Shown here one piece after another: positions 40,671-49,784 of a DNA stretch of 64,000 bases. The stretch's first letter is position 1, and each line of letters starts with the position of its first letter. Under the pieces are notes generated by a model, which saw nothing but the letters and a program-made list of their open reading frames with translations, had not been told where the DNA came from and made no database searches. Origin of the DNA: Pseudonocardiaceae bacterium YIM PH 21723 (GTDB lineage: Bacteria > Actinomycetota > Actinomycetes > Mycobacteriales > Pseudonocardiaceae); the NCBI GenBank assembly GCA_003600225.1, contig QZFT01000038.1, positions 23,076-87,075 of the forward strand, read 5' to 3'. The position numbers and the translations under genes are program-made.

Positions 40671-41811
40671 GTTCGGCCATGCCGGCCGCGAGCTGATCGT
40701 CGGTCAGGTACGGGGCCGGGCCGAACCGCAACCGGGAGCCGCGGCTGTCGGTGTGCACGCCGTGCTCGGCCAGGGCGCGCTGCAACTCCCCCGCCCGGGG
40801 TGAGTGCAGCGACAGGAACCCGCCGTAGGCCTCCACCGGCATCGAGCGGTCCCGGTCGATCACCGAGGCGGGCAGGTCCAGGTCGTCGAACAGGGTGCTC
40901 AGCCTGCGCAGCTGCTGCTGGTACAGCGACCTGAGGTTCTTCGGGGTCAGCTGCCAGGCGGCGAAGAACTCGGCCACCCGTACCGCGCGGTAGTGGCTGG
41001 TGGTGTCGTAGGTGGCGCCGGCGAACCGGTCGCCGCCGGTCCCGTAGGCCACCTTCCCTGGTTCACGGGCGTCGGTGAGCGCGCTGAACTCGCTGAACCA
41101 GCCGGTGATCACCGGGCGCGCCTGCTGCGCGTGAGCCGGCAGCCGCAGGAAACAGTTGCCCTCGCCGAACTGCAGGTACTTGTACCCGCCGCCGACGATC
41201 CACGCGTTCTCCAGCCCGGTTCCCCACAGCTCCACCGGCACCGGCCCCAGCGCGTGGTAGGCGTCCACCAGCAGCTCGGCGCCGACCCGCGCGCAGGCAT
41301 CGGCCAGCCCGGCCAGGCCGGGCACGATCCGGGACGTCTCGAACAGCACGGCGGAGACCAGCACCGCCGACGTGCGGTCATCGACCTGAGAAGCCAGCCG
41401 CCCGGCGAGGGTCTCCGGATCATCGGCCGGCACCCGGACGACCTGCACGCCCTCCTCGGCGAGCCGATCCAGCTGCCTGCGCAGCGTGTGGAACTCACCG
41501 TCGGTGCTGATCAGCTTGGGCCGGTCACGCAGGTCCAGCGCGGACAGGAACCGGAGCACCAGATCGTGGGTGTTGGCACCGAGTGCGATGTCGGCCTCCG
41601 GGTCCTGCAACCACATCCGGTAGGTGTCCCGCAGACTGTCGGCCTTGGCGAACGCCCGGCCCCACTTGTCGTCGACGGCGAGCGCGGCGTCCTCGAACGC
41701 CTCCAGCTGACCGTCCAGGGCCACGTCCGGCCAGGCCTGATGCGAGTGCCCGGTGAGCAGGATCCGCTCAGTCACCCGGAACCGGGAGTACTGCCGCGCG
41801 ATGTCGTTCAC
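40651..41811 (-). CDS. kynU: Kynureninase
   Basis: PLP enzyme of 386 residues that cleaves kynurenine to anthranilate and alanine. It shows the aminotransferase-fold features of kynureninases: LGANTHDLVLRFLSAL, STDGEFHTLRRQL, VDAYHALGPVPVEL (PLP Asp and His) and GGGYKYLQFGEGNCFLRLP with the Schiff-base Lys. It lies in an operon with paaX-like and kynA; the GTG start overlaps the kynA stop (GTGA). Its product feeds the anthranilate-CoA genes on the opposite strand. Confidence 0.9.
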   Translation of the reverse strand: MNDIARQYSRFRVTERILLTGHSHQAWPDVALDGQLEAFEDAALAVDDKWGRAFAKADSLRDTYRMWLQDPEADIALGANTHDLVLRFLSALDLRDRPKLISTDGEFHTLRRQLDRLAEEGVQVVRVPADDPETLAGRLASQVDDRTSAVLVSAVLFETSRIVPGLAGLADACARVGAELLVDAYHALGPVPVELWGTGLENAWIVGGGYKYLQFGEGNCFLRLPAHAQQARPVITGWFSEFSALTDAREPGKVAYGTGGDRFAGATYDTTSHYRAVRVAEFFAAWQLTPKNLRSLYQQQLRRLSTLFDDLDLPASVIDRDRSMPVEAYGGFLSLHSPRAGELQRALAEHGVHTDSRGSRLRFGPAPYLTDDQLAAGMAELRRACR

Positions 41812-42602
41812 AGCTGGCTCCGCACGGCCCACAGGTCGGGGAACATCGCCGAGCCGAGAGTCGAGCGCAGGTAGGCGGCGCCGGAGGAGCCGCCGGTTCC
41901 GGACTTGTCCCCGATGGTCCGCTCGACCATCTTCACGTGCCGGTAGCGCCATTCCTGGATGCCCTCGTCCAGGTCGACGAGGCGCTCGGCGATCTGCGCG
42001 GGCTCGCCGTCGTCCTGGTAGGCCTTCAGCAGCACCTGTTGCAGCTCCGGATCGGGCTTCGCGGGCACCGTGACGTCCCGGTCGAGTGCGGATCCGGGCA
42101 CCGGGTAGCCGTGGGCGGCCAGGTAGGCGACGAACGCGTCGTACACCGACGGCAACCGGCACTCGGCCAGGATGCGCGCCCGGTGCTCGCCGCCCTCCGC
42201 GTAGTGCGCGTAGGCGAGTGGATCCCGCCGGCCGAGGACCACTTCGAGCTGCCGGAACTGCACCGACTGGAATCCGCTGGAGGCCTCCAGCCTGCCGCGG
42301 AATCCGGCGAACTGACGCGGGGTCATGGTCTCCAGCACATCGATCTGGTTGACCGCCACCTTGAGGATGGTCAGCACCCGCTTGAGGGTGTGCAGGCTGT
42401 GCGCGGAGTCGCCCGCCGCGAGGCGTTCGCGCAGGTGCGTCAGTTCGTGCAGCAGCTGCTTGAACCACAACTCGTATACCTGGTGGATGACGATGAACAA
42501 CATCTCGTCGTGCTCGGTGGACCGAGGCCGCTGCGCGCCGAGCACCTCGTCCAGGGCCAGGTAGCTGGTGTACGTCAGGGCTGCGTTGTCCGAACCACTC
42601 AT
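41808..42602 (-). CDS. kynA: Tryptophan 2,3-dioxygenase
   Basis: Heme enzyme of 264 residues opening the indole ring of tryptophan to N-formylkynurenine. Typical motifs: LTYTSYLALDEVLGAQ, HDEMLFIVIHQVYELWFKQLLHEL (active-site His and Phe/Tyr), ETMTPRQFAGFRGRLEASSGFQSVQFRQLE, and the heme-ligand His region EWRYRHVKMVERTIGDKSGTGGSSGAAYL. Its ATG overlaps the paaX-like stop (ATGA) and its stop overlaps the kynU start, so all three are coupled. Confidence 0.95.
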   Translation of the reverse strand: MSGSDNAALTYTSYLALDEVLGAQRPRSTEHDEMLFIVIHQVYELWFKQLLHELTHLRERLAAGDSAHSLHTLKRVLTILKVAVNQIDVLETMTPRQFAGFRGRLEASSGFQSVQFRQLEVVLGRRDPLAYAHYAEGGEHRARILAECRLPSVYDAFVAYLAAHGYPVPGSALDRDVTVPAKPDPELQQVLLKAYQDDGEPAQIAERLVDLDEGIQEWRYRHVKMVERTIGDKSGTGGSSGAAYLRSTLGSAMFPDLWAVRSQL

Positions 42603-43432
42603 GACAGTTCCCCTCCAAGGGAGGTGACGCGATCGAAATGCCGCTGCGCGGGCAGGGCCAGCAGCTGGTAGAGCTCGTGGAACAGCCGGACCGCGTCGGC
42701 GCGGGCGGCCGGGGCGGGGGCGATGTCGGTGGGCAGTTCCGGGTCCAGGAACGGGAACTCACGATAGGTGTGCACCAGCCTGGTGCGCAGGTTCAGCGCA
42801 CCCGCGTCGTCCTGTTCGGCGAGCCGGGCGGCCGAGAACTCGGTGACGAAGGCGCGGTATCGCACGTCCAGGCCGGCCAGGTCCCAGGCACGGGAGATCA
42901 ACGCGCCCGCGTCCAGGATCTGCGAGGGCCTGCCGAGCATGAGGCCGGCGAACTTGGCCACGTCCAGCTCCTCCAGCACCGTGCTCACCTGGTGCTCGCG
43001 GTTGCGGGCCGCCAGCCAGGCGCCGTCCTGCAGCTGACCGAAGCCGAGGAACCGCAGCCTGCGGACCAGGCGTTCGCGCGCGGTGCGCCGGTCGTCGGGG
43101 ATGGCGTGCCACAGCACGGTCCACTCGGTGCCGGCCGGGACCCGGCGACCGAGCTGGAAGATCCGCTCGTCGCCCTCGGCGAGCAGCTGGGCCAGGCGCG
43201 GGGTGATCCGGTAGGAGATCATCCGGCCGCTGCGCACCGGTTCCAGCAGCTCACGGCGGACGACCCTGGACAGCGCGACGCGGGCCGCGCCCTCGGAGAA
43301 GCCGAACTCGGTCAGCAGGGCGACCAGGCCGCCGGACCACACCAGGGTGCGTCCGCTGCGGTCGCCGAAGGCACCCATCAACGACAGGATCAGGTCCTGT
43401 GGGGCTGGTTCGAACGCTCCGCTCTCGGTCAC
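42599..43432 (-). CDS. PaaX-like transcriptional regulator
   Basis: Protein of 277 residues of the PaaX family, whose namesake represses phenylacetate genes until phenylacetyl-CoA binds. N-terminal winged helix (SLMGAFGDRSGRTLVWSGGLVALLTEFGFSEGAARVALSRVVRREL), central PaaX domain with WTVLWHAIPDDRRTARERLVRRLRFLGFG, and a C-terminal domain with FPFLDPELP. It is the first gene of the kyn operon and is divergent from the CoA-catabolic genes, so it probably controls both. An aryl-CoA such as 2-aminobenzoyl-CoA would be a logical inducer (inference). Confidence 0.87.
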   Translation of the reverse strand: MTESGAFEPAPQDLILSLMGAFGDRSGRTLVWSGGLVALLTEFGFSEGAARVALSRVVRRELLEPVRSGRMISYRITPRLAQLLAEGDERIFQLGRRVPAGTEWTVLWHAIPDDRRTARERLVRRLRFLGFGQLQDGAWLAARNREHQVSTVLEELDVAKFAGLMLGRPSQILDAGALISRAWDLAGLDVRYRAFVTEFSAARLAEQDDAGALNLRTRLVHTYREFPFLDPELPTDIAPAPAARADAVRLFHELYQLLALPAQRHFDRVTSLGGELS

Positions 43433-43438
43433 CCTCCA

Positions 43439-43472
43439 ACTCTATACACCTCACCGGGCTCATATGTAGAGT
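43439..43472. promoter_or_regulatory. Inverted repeat in kyn / aminobenzoyl-CoA divergent promoter
   Basis: ACTCTATA (43439-43446) and TGTAGAGT (43465-43472) form an imperfect inverted repeat centred in the 88-bp gap between paaX-like and the LLM gene. A site of this kind is expected for the PaaX-like repressor controlling both directions. Confidence 0.45.
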
Positions 43473-43520
43473 CTGCTGGAGTAGTTCTTCCCAGGACGCT
43501 GACATCTACGGGAGACCACC

Positions 43521-44327
43521 GTGCGGATCGGCATCGGCCTGCCCAACACCACCCCCGGACCGAACCCGGCGGTGCTGCTGGACTGGGCCCGCAAAGCGGA
43601 GGACGGACCGTTCTCCACCCTGGGCGTGCTCGACCGGCTGGTCTACGACAGCGTCGAGCCGTTCACCGCCCTCGCCGCGGCCGCGGGCGCCACCACGCGC
43701 ATCGGCCTGGCGACCATGATCGCGATCGGCCCACTGCGCGGCAGCGCCATGCTGGCCAAGCAGGCGACCTCGGTGAACGGCCTCTCCGGCGGCAGGCTCA
43801 CCCTCGGTCTGGCCGTCGGCGCCCGAAAGGACGACTACGTGCAGGCCGGCGTGGAGCACCGCAGGCGCGGCGCGATCCTGGACGACCAGCTGGCCCACCT
43901 GCGCGCCGAGCACCCCGAACTGCCGGTGCTGGTGGGCGGCGGTTCCGGGCAGGCGTTGTCCCGAATGGCCCGGTACGCCGACGGCTACGCCCACGGCGGT
44001 GGCCCACCGCGGGCGTTCGCCTCGGCCGCCGCGAAAGCGCGCGCAGCCTGGGCGGAGTTCGACCGGCCGGGCGAACCGCTGCTGTGGGGCCAGGCCTACT
44101 TCGGACTGGGTGACCCGGACACCGGATCGGCCTACCTGCGCGACTACTACGCCTTCACCGGGCCGTTCGCCGACACCATCGCGGCGGGCAATCTGACCAG
44201 TGCCCGCGCGGTGAAAGACCTGGTGCGCGGTTACGCGGCCGAGGGCTGCCAGGAACTCATCCTGCTGCCCACGCTGTCCGATCCGTCCGAAGTGGACCGG
44301 CTCGCGGACGCCCTGGGGTCACTGTGA
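43521..44327 (+). CDS. LLM-class flavin-dependent oxidoreductase
   Basis: Luciferase-like (LLM) protein of 268 residues using FMN or F420: IGIGLPNTTPG at the start, TRIGLATMIAIGPLRGSAMLAKQATSVNGLSGGRLTLGLAVG (about 58-100) and GGGSGQALSRMARYADGYAHGG. It is somewhat shorter than usual LLM proteins of 300-350 residues. First gene of the catabolic operon, its end overlapping the next start (GTGA). Its reaction in anthranilate breakdown is not established; reduction or oxygenation of a cyclic CoA intermediate is possible. Confidence 0.82.
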   Translation: MRIGIGLPNTTPGPNPAVLLDWARKAEDGPFSTLGVLDRLVYDSVEPFTALAAAAGATTRIGLATMIAIGPLRGSAMLAKQATSVNGLSGGRLTLGLAVGARKDDYVQAGVEHRRRGAILDDQLAHLRAEHPELPVLVGGGSGQALSRMARYADGYAHGGGPPRAFASAAAKARAAWAEFDRPGEPLLWGQAYFGLGDPDTGSAYLRDYYAFTGPFADTIAAGNLTSARAVKDLVRGYAAEGCQELILLPTLSDPSEVDRLADALGSL

Positions 44328-46312
44328 GACGGGTACACATCCTGGGAGCCGGACCGGCGGGCCTGTACCTGGCGATCCTGCTGCGTAAGGCGAATCCGGC
44401 GACCGAGGTCATCGTGACCGAGCGGAACGCGCCGGACGCCACCTTCGGTTTCGGCGTGGTGTTCTCCGAGGAGACCCTCGGCGCCCTGCGCACCGCCGAT
44501 CCGCAGACCTACACGGAGATCACCGACACCTTCGCCCGCTGGGACCGGATCGACATCCGGTACCGCGACCGGACGATGTCCTGCCGGGGCAACGCCTTCT
44601 CCGCCATCGCGCGCATCAAGCTCTTGCGGATCCTGCAGAACCGGGCCACCGAACTGGGCGCGCAGCTGCGGTTCCACACCGAGATCGAGGACGTCTCCGC
44701 GCTGCGCGAGGACGCCGACCTGGTGATCGCCGCCGATGGCGTGAACTCGATCCTGCGCCGGACGATCACCGGATTCGACGCCCAGACAGGCACCGTGGGC
44801 AGTACCTATGTCTGGTTCGGCTCCGACTGGGTCCCCGACGCGTTCACCTTCATCTTCAAGCAGACCGAGCACGGCCTGTTCCAGGTGCACTCCTATCCCT
44901 ACGACGAACACAGCAGCACGTTCATCGTGGAGACCACGCCCGAGACCTGGCGAAAAGCGGGACTGGACCAGGTGTCCGAAGTGGACAGCATGGCGTTCTG
45001 CCAGCACCTGTTCGCCGAAGAACTCGCCGGCCACACGCTGCGCTCCAACAGGTCGCTGTGGCAGCACTTCCCGAAGATCGTGAACAGCACCTGGTCCCGG
45101 GAGAACGTGGTGCTGATCGGCGACGCCGCGCACACCGCGCACTTCTCCATCGGTTCGGGCACCAAGCTGGCCATGGAGGACGCGATCAGCCTGGCCGCCG
45201 CCCTGGAGAACCACAGCGACCTGCGAACGGCACTCGTCGAGTACGAACTTGACCGCAAGCCGATCGTCGAGCGGTTCCAGCAGGCGGCGGGCGACAGTGC
45301 CGCCTACTTCCAGCGCACCGAGCACCTCCAGGACCTGGAGCCGCCGCAGTTCGCGTTCAACCTGCTCACCCGCAGCGGGCGCATCGGGCACGGCAACCTC
45401 GCTCAGCGCGACCCGGGATTCGTGCGCTCGGTGGACAACTGGCTGCACGGAAAGATCCTCTCCCCTCCCCCGCTGTTCACGCCCCTGGAACTGGGCGGGC
45501 TGAGCATCGGCAACCGGGTGGTGGCCGGCTCACCGGAAACGGGCGCGGGACTGGTGATCGGCGAGACCGTCGCGGTGACCGGTAACGGCCGGATCCACCC
45601 CGGCTCCCCCACTCTCGCCGACGCCGGGCAGTGGCCTGACCTGGTCGAATCGGTACACAAGGCGGGCGCGCTACTGGGCCTGCGACTCGGCCACGCCGGA
45701 CGCCGTGGCGCCACCCATCCACCCCAGCGCGGCCGGGACATCCCGCTGCCCGCCGACCAGGCGTGGCCGTTGATCTCGGCCACCGACCAGCCGTACGGCC
45801 CGCGCAGCCAGGCTCCGACGATGGCCACCGAGCAGGAGCTCCAGCAGATCACCGCGGGCTTCACCGAAGGTGCCCGGCTGGCCGCCGACGCGGGCGTGGA
45901 TCTCCTGGAACTGGACATGGCGCACGGCTACCTGCTGGCTGCCTTCCTGCACACCGAATTCCCGTTCACCGTGCTGGAAGCGGTCCGCGCCGAATGGCCG
46001 GTCGACCGGCCGCTGAGCGTCCGGCTCACCGTCACCGACTACCGCAGGGGCGGACTGTCCGAAGAGGACGGAATCGCCCTCGCCGCGCGGCTGAAGGCCG
46101 GTGGGGTGGACCTGATCACCGTCACTGCGGGCCAGTCCGTGCACAGCGATCAACCGCCCTACCGCCGTGGCTACCTGACCGCGTTGTCGGCCCGGGTGCG
46201 CAGTGAGGCGAACGTGGCCACCCTGGTCGGCGGCTATCTGACCACCACCGACGAGGTGAACACGATCATCGCCGCCGGCCGGGCCGACCTGTGCTTCCTG
46301 GAGGGGGCATGA
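44324..46312 (+). CDS. 2-aminobenzoyl-CoA monooxygenase/reductase-like fusion flavoprotein
   Basis: Protein of 662 residues with an N-terminal FAD monooxygenase domain (GAGPAGLYLAILL at 8-20; ADGVNSILR; GDAAHTAHFSIGSGTKLAMEDA) and a C-terminal old-yellow-enzyme domain (about 385-662: FTPLELGGLSIGNRVV, GHAGRRGATHPPQ, DLLELDMAHGYLLAAFLH). This layout is that of 2-aminobenzoyl-CoA monooxygenase/reductase and salicylyl-CoA 5-hydroxylase. In the known anthranilate route the enzyme hydroxylates and then reduces the ring of 2-aminobenzoyl-CoA. The reductase domain is shorter than a typical OYE of about 370 residues and ends in ADLCFLEGA. Its stop overlaps the next ATG (ATGA). Confidence 0.85.
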   Translation: MRRVHILGAGPAGLYLAILLRKANPATEVIVTERNAPDATFGFGVVFSEETLGALRTADPQTYTEITDTFARWDRIDIRYRDRTMSCRGNAFSAIARIKLLRILQNRATELGAQLRFHTEIEDVSALREDADLVIAADGVNSILRRTITGFDAQTGTVGSTYVWFGSDWVPDAFTFIFKQTEHGLFQVHSYPYDEHSSTFIVETTPETWRKAGLDQVSEVDSMAFCQHLFAEELAGHTLRSNRSLWQHFPKIVNSTWSRENVVLIGDAAHTAHFSIGSGTKLAMEDAISLAAALENHSDLRTALVEYELDRKPIVERFQQAAGDSAAYFQRTEHLQDLEPPQFAFNLLTRSGRIGHGNLAQRDPGFVRSVDNWLHGKILSPPPLFTPLELGGLSIGNRVVAGSPETGAGLVIGETVAVTGNGRIHPGSPTLADAGQWPDLVESVHKAGALLGLRLGHAGRRGATHPPQRGRDIPLPADQAWPLISATDQPYGPRSQAPTMATEQELQQITAGFTEGARLAADAGVDLLELDMAHGYLLAAFLHTEFPFTVLEAVRAEWPVDRPLSVRLTVTDYRRGGLSEEDGIALAARLKAGGVDLITVTAGQSVHSDQPPYRRGYLTALSARVRSEANVATLVGGYLTTTDEVNTIIAAGRADLCFLEGA

Positions 46313-47076
46313 CCGAACTGTTCTTCGGCGAGCTCACCTCGGCGCGGCTGACCGAGCTCAAGAACGACGACCGGGACCTGGTGCTGCTGCTACCCGTCGG
46401 GGCCACCGAGCCCCACGGTCCGCATGGTCCGCTGAACACCGATCCGCTGATCTCCCTGGGCACCTGCACCCGCGCCGTCCAGGCACTGCACGAGCATCCG
46501 GCTGTCCGGGCGTTGATCCTGCCGCCGGTCGACTACGGCGTCACCCGGTTCGCGGCGGGCTTCGACGGCGCGCTGCACATCGGCGAGGAGACGCTGCACG
46601 CCCTGCTGACCGATATCTGCGGCTCGCTGATCGATCGGGACCTGCGGCACATCGTCCTGGTGAACAACCACTTCGAACCCGGCCAGGTGGCGACCCTGCG
46701 CCGGGTGGTCGACACCGTGTCGGTGAACCGGGGTGTGACGATCGGTTTCCTGGACCTGGTGCGTCGCCGCCGGGCACAGCGGCTCACCGAGGAGTTCCGC
46801 AGCGGGTCCTGCCACGCCGGGCGGTACGAGACCTCGCTGGTGCTCGCCGACCGGCCGGAACTCGTCGACACCGAGGCCATGACCGGGCTGCCCGCGCTGC
46901 CGGTGAACATGCCGGAACACATGGGCGCCGGTAAACAGGGCTTCCTGGACATGGGCATGGACCGCGCCTACTGCGGCGATCCGGCCGCGGCGACCGCGGC
47001 GGAGGGAGAGAGCACCTACCGCGTCCTCACCGAGATGCTCCTTGAGGTCATCCACGACGTCATCACCCACAACTGA
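46309..47076 (+). CDS. Creatininase-family amidohydrolase
   Basis: Metal-dependent hydrolase of 255 residues of the creatininase family. Metal-binding motifs are visible: LPVGATEPHGPHGPLNTD (about 28-45), VNNHFEPGQ, and GSCHAGRYETS (about 166-176). Family members hydrolyse cyclic amides and formamides, for example the formamide hydrolase of archaeal flavin synthesis. The locus encodes TDO and kynureninase but no classical KynB, so this enzyme is a candidate N-formylkynurenine formamidase; opening of a cyclic intermediate is the alternative. It is coupled to both neighbours by position. Confidence 0.82.
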   Translation: MTELFFGELTSARLTELKNDDRDLVLLLPVGATEPHGPHGPLNTDPLISLGTCTRAVQALHEHPAVRALILPPVDYGVTRFAAGFDGALHIGEETLHALLTDICGSLIDRDLRHIVLVNNHFEPGQVATLRRVVDTVSVNRGVTIGFLDLVRRRRAQRLTEEFRSGSCHAGRYETSLVLADRPELVDTEAMTGLPALPVNMPEHMGAGKQGFLDMGMDRAYCGDPAAATAAEGESTYRVLTEMLLEVIHDVITHN

Positions 47077-47087
47077 CCGGAGTGGCC

Positions 47088-48599
47088 ATGACGAATGCCT
47101 TCAACCTGACCGATTGGTTCGTCGACCGGCACCTGCGCAGCGGCACCGGCGACCACACCGCGCTGTACACCGAGGACGGCGCGATCAGCTACGCCGAGCT
47201 GTCCTACACCGTCAACCGGATCGGCAACGTGCTGCACGACCTGGGCGTGCGGCCCGGTGACCGGGTGCTGCTGGCCCTGCGTGACGGTGTGCAGTTCGTC
47301 GCCTCCTGGTACGCCACGCAGAAGATCGGCGCGGTCACCGCCGAGGTGTACACGTACCTGCAGGCCAAGGACTACGCCTACTACCTGCGCTACACCAGCC
47401 CAGCCGTGGTGATCGCCGACGACAGCACCCTGGAGGTGCTGCGCGCGGCGGGTAATCCGCACCGCACGCTGGTGCTGGGCCAGGCCGAACTGCGCGACGG
47501 TGAACTGCCGTTCCGCGAACTGTTCGCCGCCGCGTCCACCGAGCTGAGCCCGGTCTTCACCGCGCCCGGCGACCCGGCGATCTGGAAGTTCACTACCGGC
47601 AGCACCGGCTCCCCCAAGGCCTGCGTGCACCCGGCGACCACGCCGCTGCGCAGCTTCGAGCACTACGCCCGCGATGTGCTCGGCTTCCGGCCGGACGACA
47701 TCGTGCTGCCGGTGCCGAAGCTGTTCTTCGGCTACGCCAGGGACCTGGCCGCCCTGTATCCGTTCGGCGTCGGCGCCGGCGGGATCGTGTTCCCGGGGCG
47801 CAGCACCGCCGAGGTGATCTATGACCTGATCGAACGCTACCGGCCGACGATCCTGGTGAACGTGCCCACGATGATCAACGCCATGCTGGAGCACCCGCGT
47901 GCGGCGACCGCCGACCTGAGCAGCCTGCGGCTGTGTACCTCGGCCGGGGAGGCGTTGCCGGAGGCGCTGCACCGGCGGTGGCGGGACCGGTTCGGCGTGG
48001 AGATCCTGGACGGGATCGGCTCCTCGGAGGCGTACCACATCTACCTGTCCAACCGGCCCGGCGCGGCGAGACCCGGCACCCTGGGCACCGCCGTTCCCGG
48101 CTACACCCTGCGGCTGGTGGATCCGGCCGGTGACGAGGTCGGCGACGGGGAACCCGGGGAGCTGTACGTCACCGGGGACACCGTGGCGCAGGAGTACTAC
48201 CAGGAGCCGGCGAAGTCGGCGGAGACCTTCCACGGGGACACCGTGCGGACCGGTGACCTGCTGTCCAGGGACGCGGAGGGCTACTACCGGTACCACGGGC
48301 GCGGTGACTCGATGCTCAAGGTCGGTGGGGTGTGGGTGGCCCCGCTGGAGATCGAGAACTGCCTGATCACCCATCCCGGCGTACTGGAGTGCGCCGTCGT
48401 CGGGTATTACCGGGACGGGCTGCAGTTGCCGCGCGCCTGGGTGGTGCGTGGCTCAGCTGACGTGAGTGCCGGGGAACTGACCGGGTACGTGCGCACTCAT
48501 CTGGCCCCGCACAAGTATCCGCGCGATATTCGTTTCGTCGATCGACTCCCGAAGACCGCATCCGGCAAGCTCGACCGCCGCCAACTGCCCGAGGACTGA
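47088..48599 (+). CDS. Benzoate-CoA ligase family enzyme, probably 2-aminobenzoate-CoA ligase
   Basis: AMP-forming aryl-CoA ligase of 503 residues. The phosphate loop TTGSTGSPK is at about 165-173, GIGSSEAYHIYLSN the substrate-side motif A5 of the benzoate-CoA ligase family, YRYHGRGDSMLKVGGVWVAPLEIE the hinge, and PKTASGKLDRRQLP the catalytic Lys near the end. It would activate anthranilate released by KynU. ATG 47088 was chosen, with GGAG 6 bases upstream; GTG 47082 is possible. The next gene starts 1 bp after its stop. Confidence 0.87.
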   Translation: MTNAFNLTDWFVDRHLRSGTGDHTALYTEDGAISYAELSYTVNRIGNVLHDLGVRPGDRVLLALRDGVQFVASWYATQKIGAVTAEVYTYLQAKDYAYYLRYTSPAVVIADDSTLEVLRAAGNPHRTLVLGQAELRDGELPFRELFAAASTELSPVFTAPGDPAIWKFTTGSTGSPKACVHPATTPLRSFEHYARDVLGFRPDDIVLPVPKLFFGYARDLAALYPFGVGAGGIVFPGRSTAEVIYDLIERYRPTILVNVPTMINAMLEHPRAATADLSSLRLCTSAGEALPEALHRRWRDRFGVEILDGIGSSEAYHIYLSNRPGAARPGTLGTAVPGYTLRLVDPAGDEVGDGEPGELYVTGDTVAQEYYQEPAKSAETFHGDTVRTGDLLSRDAEGYYRYHGRGDSMLKVGGVWVAPLEIENCLITHPGVLECAVVGYYRDGLQLPRAWVVRGSADVSAGELTGYVRTHLAPHKYPRDIRFVDRLPKTASGKLDRRQLPED

Positions 48600-48600
48600 C

Positions 48601-49767
48601 ATGCCCCTCGCAAGTACCACCGACCTGCTGGGCCTGGACGCCACGCTGTCCGAGGACGATCGGCTGATCGCCTCGACCGTGCGTGCGTTCCTGGCCGATC
48701 ACGCGTTGCCGCACCTGGCCGAGTGGAATGAGGCAGGGCAGTTCCCCCGGCACCTGGTAGCCGAGTTCGGCAAGCTCGGGCTGCTGGGCATGCACCTGAC
48801 CGGCTACGGCTGCGCGGGCACCAGTGCGGTCGCCTATGGAGTGGCCTGCCGGGAGATCGAGGCCGCGGACTCCGGGCTGCGCAGCTTCGTCTCGGTGCAG
48901 GGCTCCCTGGCGATGTTCCCGATCTGGGCGTACGGCTCCGAGGAGCAGAAGCAGGAATGGCTGCCGGGTATGGCGGCGGGCGAGAAGATCGGCTGTTTCG
49001 GGCTGACCGAACCGGATTCGGGCAGCGACCCGGGTTCGATGCGCACCAACGCCCGCAAGGACGGCGACGACTGGGTGCTCAACGGCGGCAAGATGTGGAT
49101 CACCAATGGTGGTATCGCCGACGTGGCCGTCGTGTGGGCGTCCACTGAGGACGGTGTGCGCGGATTCCTGGTTCCCCGTGGGACGAAGGGGTTCTCGACC
49201 ACCGATATCAAGGCCAAGCACTCGATGCGGGTGTCGGTGACCTCGGCGCTGCACTTCGACGACGTGCGGCTGCCCGCCGACGCGATGCTGCCCGGTGTCC
49301 GCGGGCTGAAGGGTCCGCTGTCCTGCCTGTCGGAGGCGCGTTACGGGATCCTGTGGGGCGTGCTCGGCGCCGCGCGGACCTGCTACGAGACGGCGCTGGA
49401 CTACGCGAACAGCCGGATCCAGTTCGGTAAGCCCATCTCCGCGTTCCAGCTCACCCAGCAGAAGCTGGTGAACATGGCCCTGGAACTGCAGAAGGCCACG
49501 CTGATCGCGCACCGCATCGGTGAGCTCAAGGATGCCGGAACGCTGACCACGGAGCACATCAGCATCGGCAAGCTGAACAACGTCCGCGAGGCCATCGCCA
49601 TCGCCCGCGAGGCGCGAACCATCCTGGGCGCCAACGGGATCAGCAGCGAGTACCCGATCATGCGGCACGCCAACAACCTGGAATCGGTGCTCACCTACGA
49701 GGGCACCTCCGAGGTGCACACCCTGGTGCTCGGTGCGGCGATCACCGGTCAGAAGGCGTTCTCATGA
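48601..49767 (+). CDS. gcdH: Glutaryl-CoA dehydrogenase-like acyl-CoA dehydrogenase
   Basis: FAD enzyme of 388 residues, close to decarboxylating glutaryl-CoA dehydrogenases. Diagnostic stretches: CFGLTEPDSGSDPGSMRT (about 137-154), KMWITNGGIADVAVVWA, KHSMRVSVTSALHFDDVRLP, LSEARYGILWGVLGAARTCYETAL and the catalytic Glu in LTYEGTSEVHTLVLG. It would convert the glutaryl-CoA formed late in this pathway to crotonyl-CoA. It is followed by a repeat element that separates it from the SDR gene in the same operon direction. Confidence 0.85.
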   Translation: MPLASTTDLLGLDATLSEDDRLIASTVRAFLADHALPHLAEWNEAGQFPRHLVAEFGKLGLLGMHLTGYGCAGTSAVAYGVACREIEAADSGLRSFVSVQGSLAMFPIWAYGSEEQKQEWLPGMAAGEKIGCFGLTEPDSGSDPGSMRTNARKDGDDWVLNGGKMWITNGGIADVAVVWASTEDGVRGFLVPRGTKGFSTTDIKAKHSMRVSVTSALHFDDVRLPADAMLPGVRGLKGPLSCLSEARYGILWGVLGAARTCYETALDYANSRIQFGKPISAFQLTQQKLVNMALELQKATLIAHRIGELKDAGTLTTEHISIGKLNNVREAIAIAREARTILGANGISSEYPIMRHANNLESVLTYEGTSEVHTLVLGAAITGQKAFS

Positions 49768-49784
49768 GCGCCCGCACACCGAAC

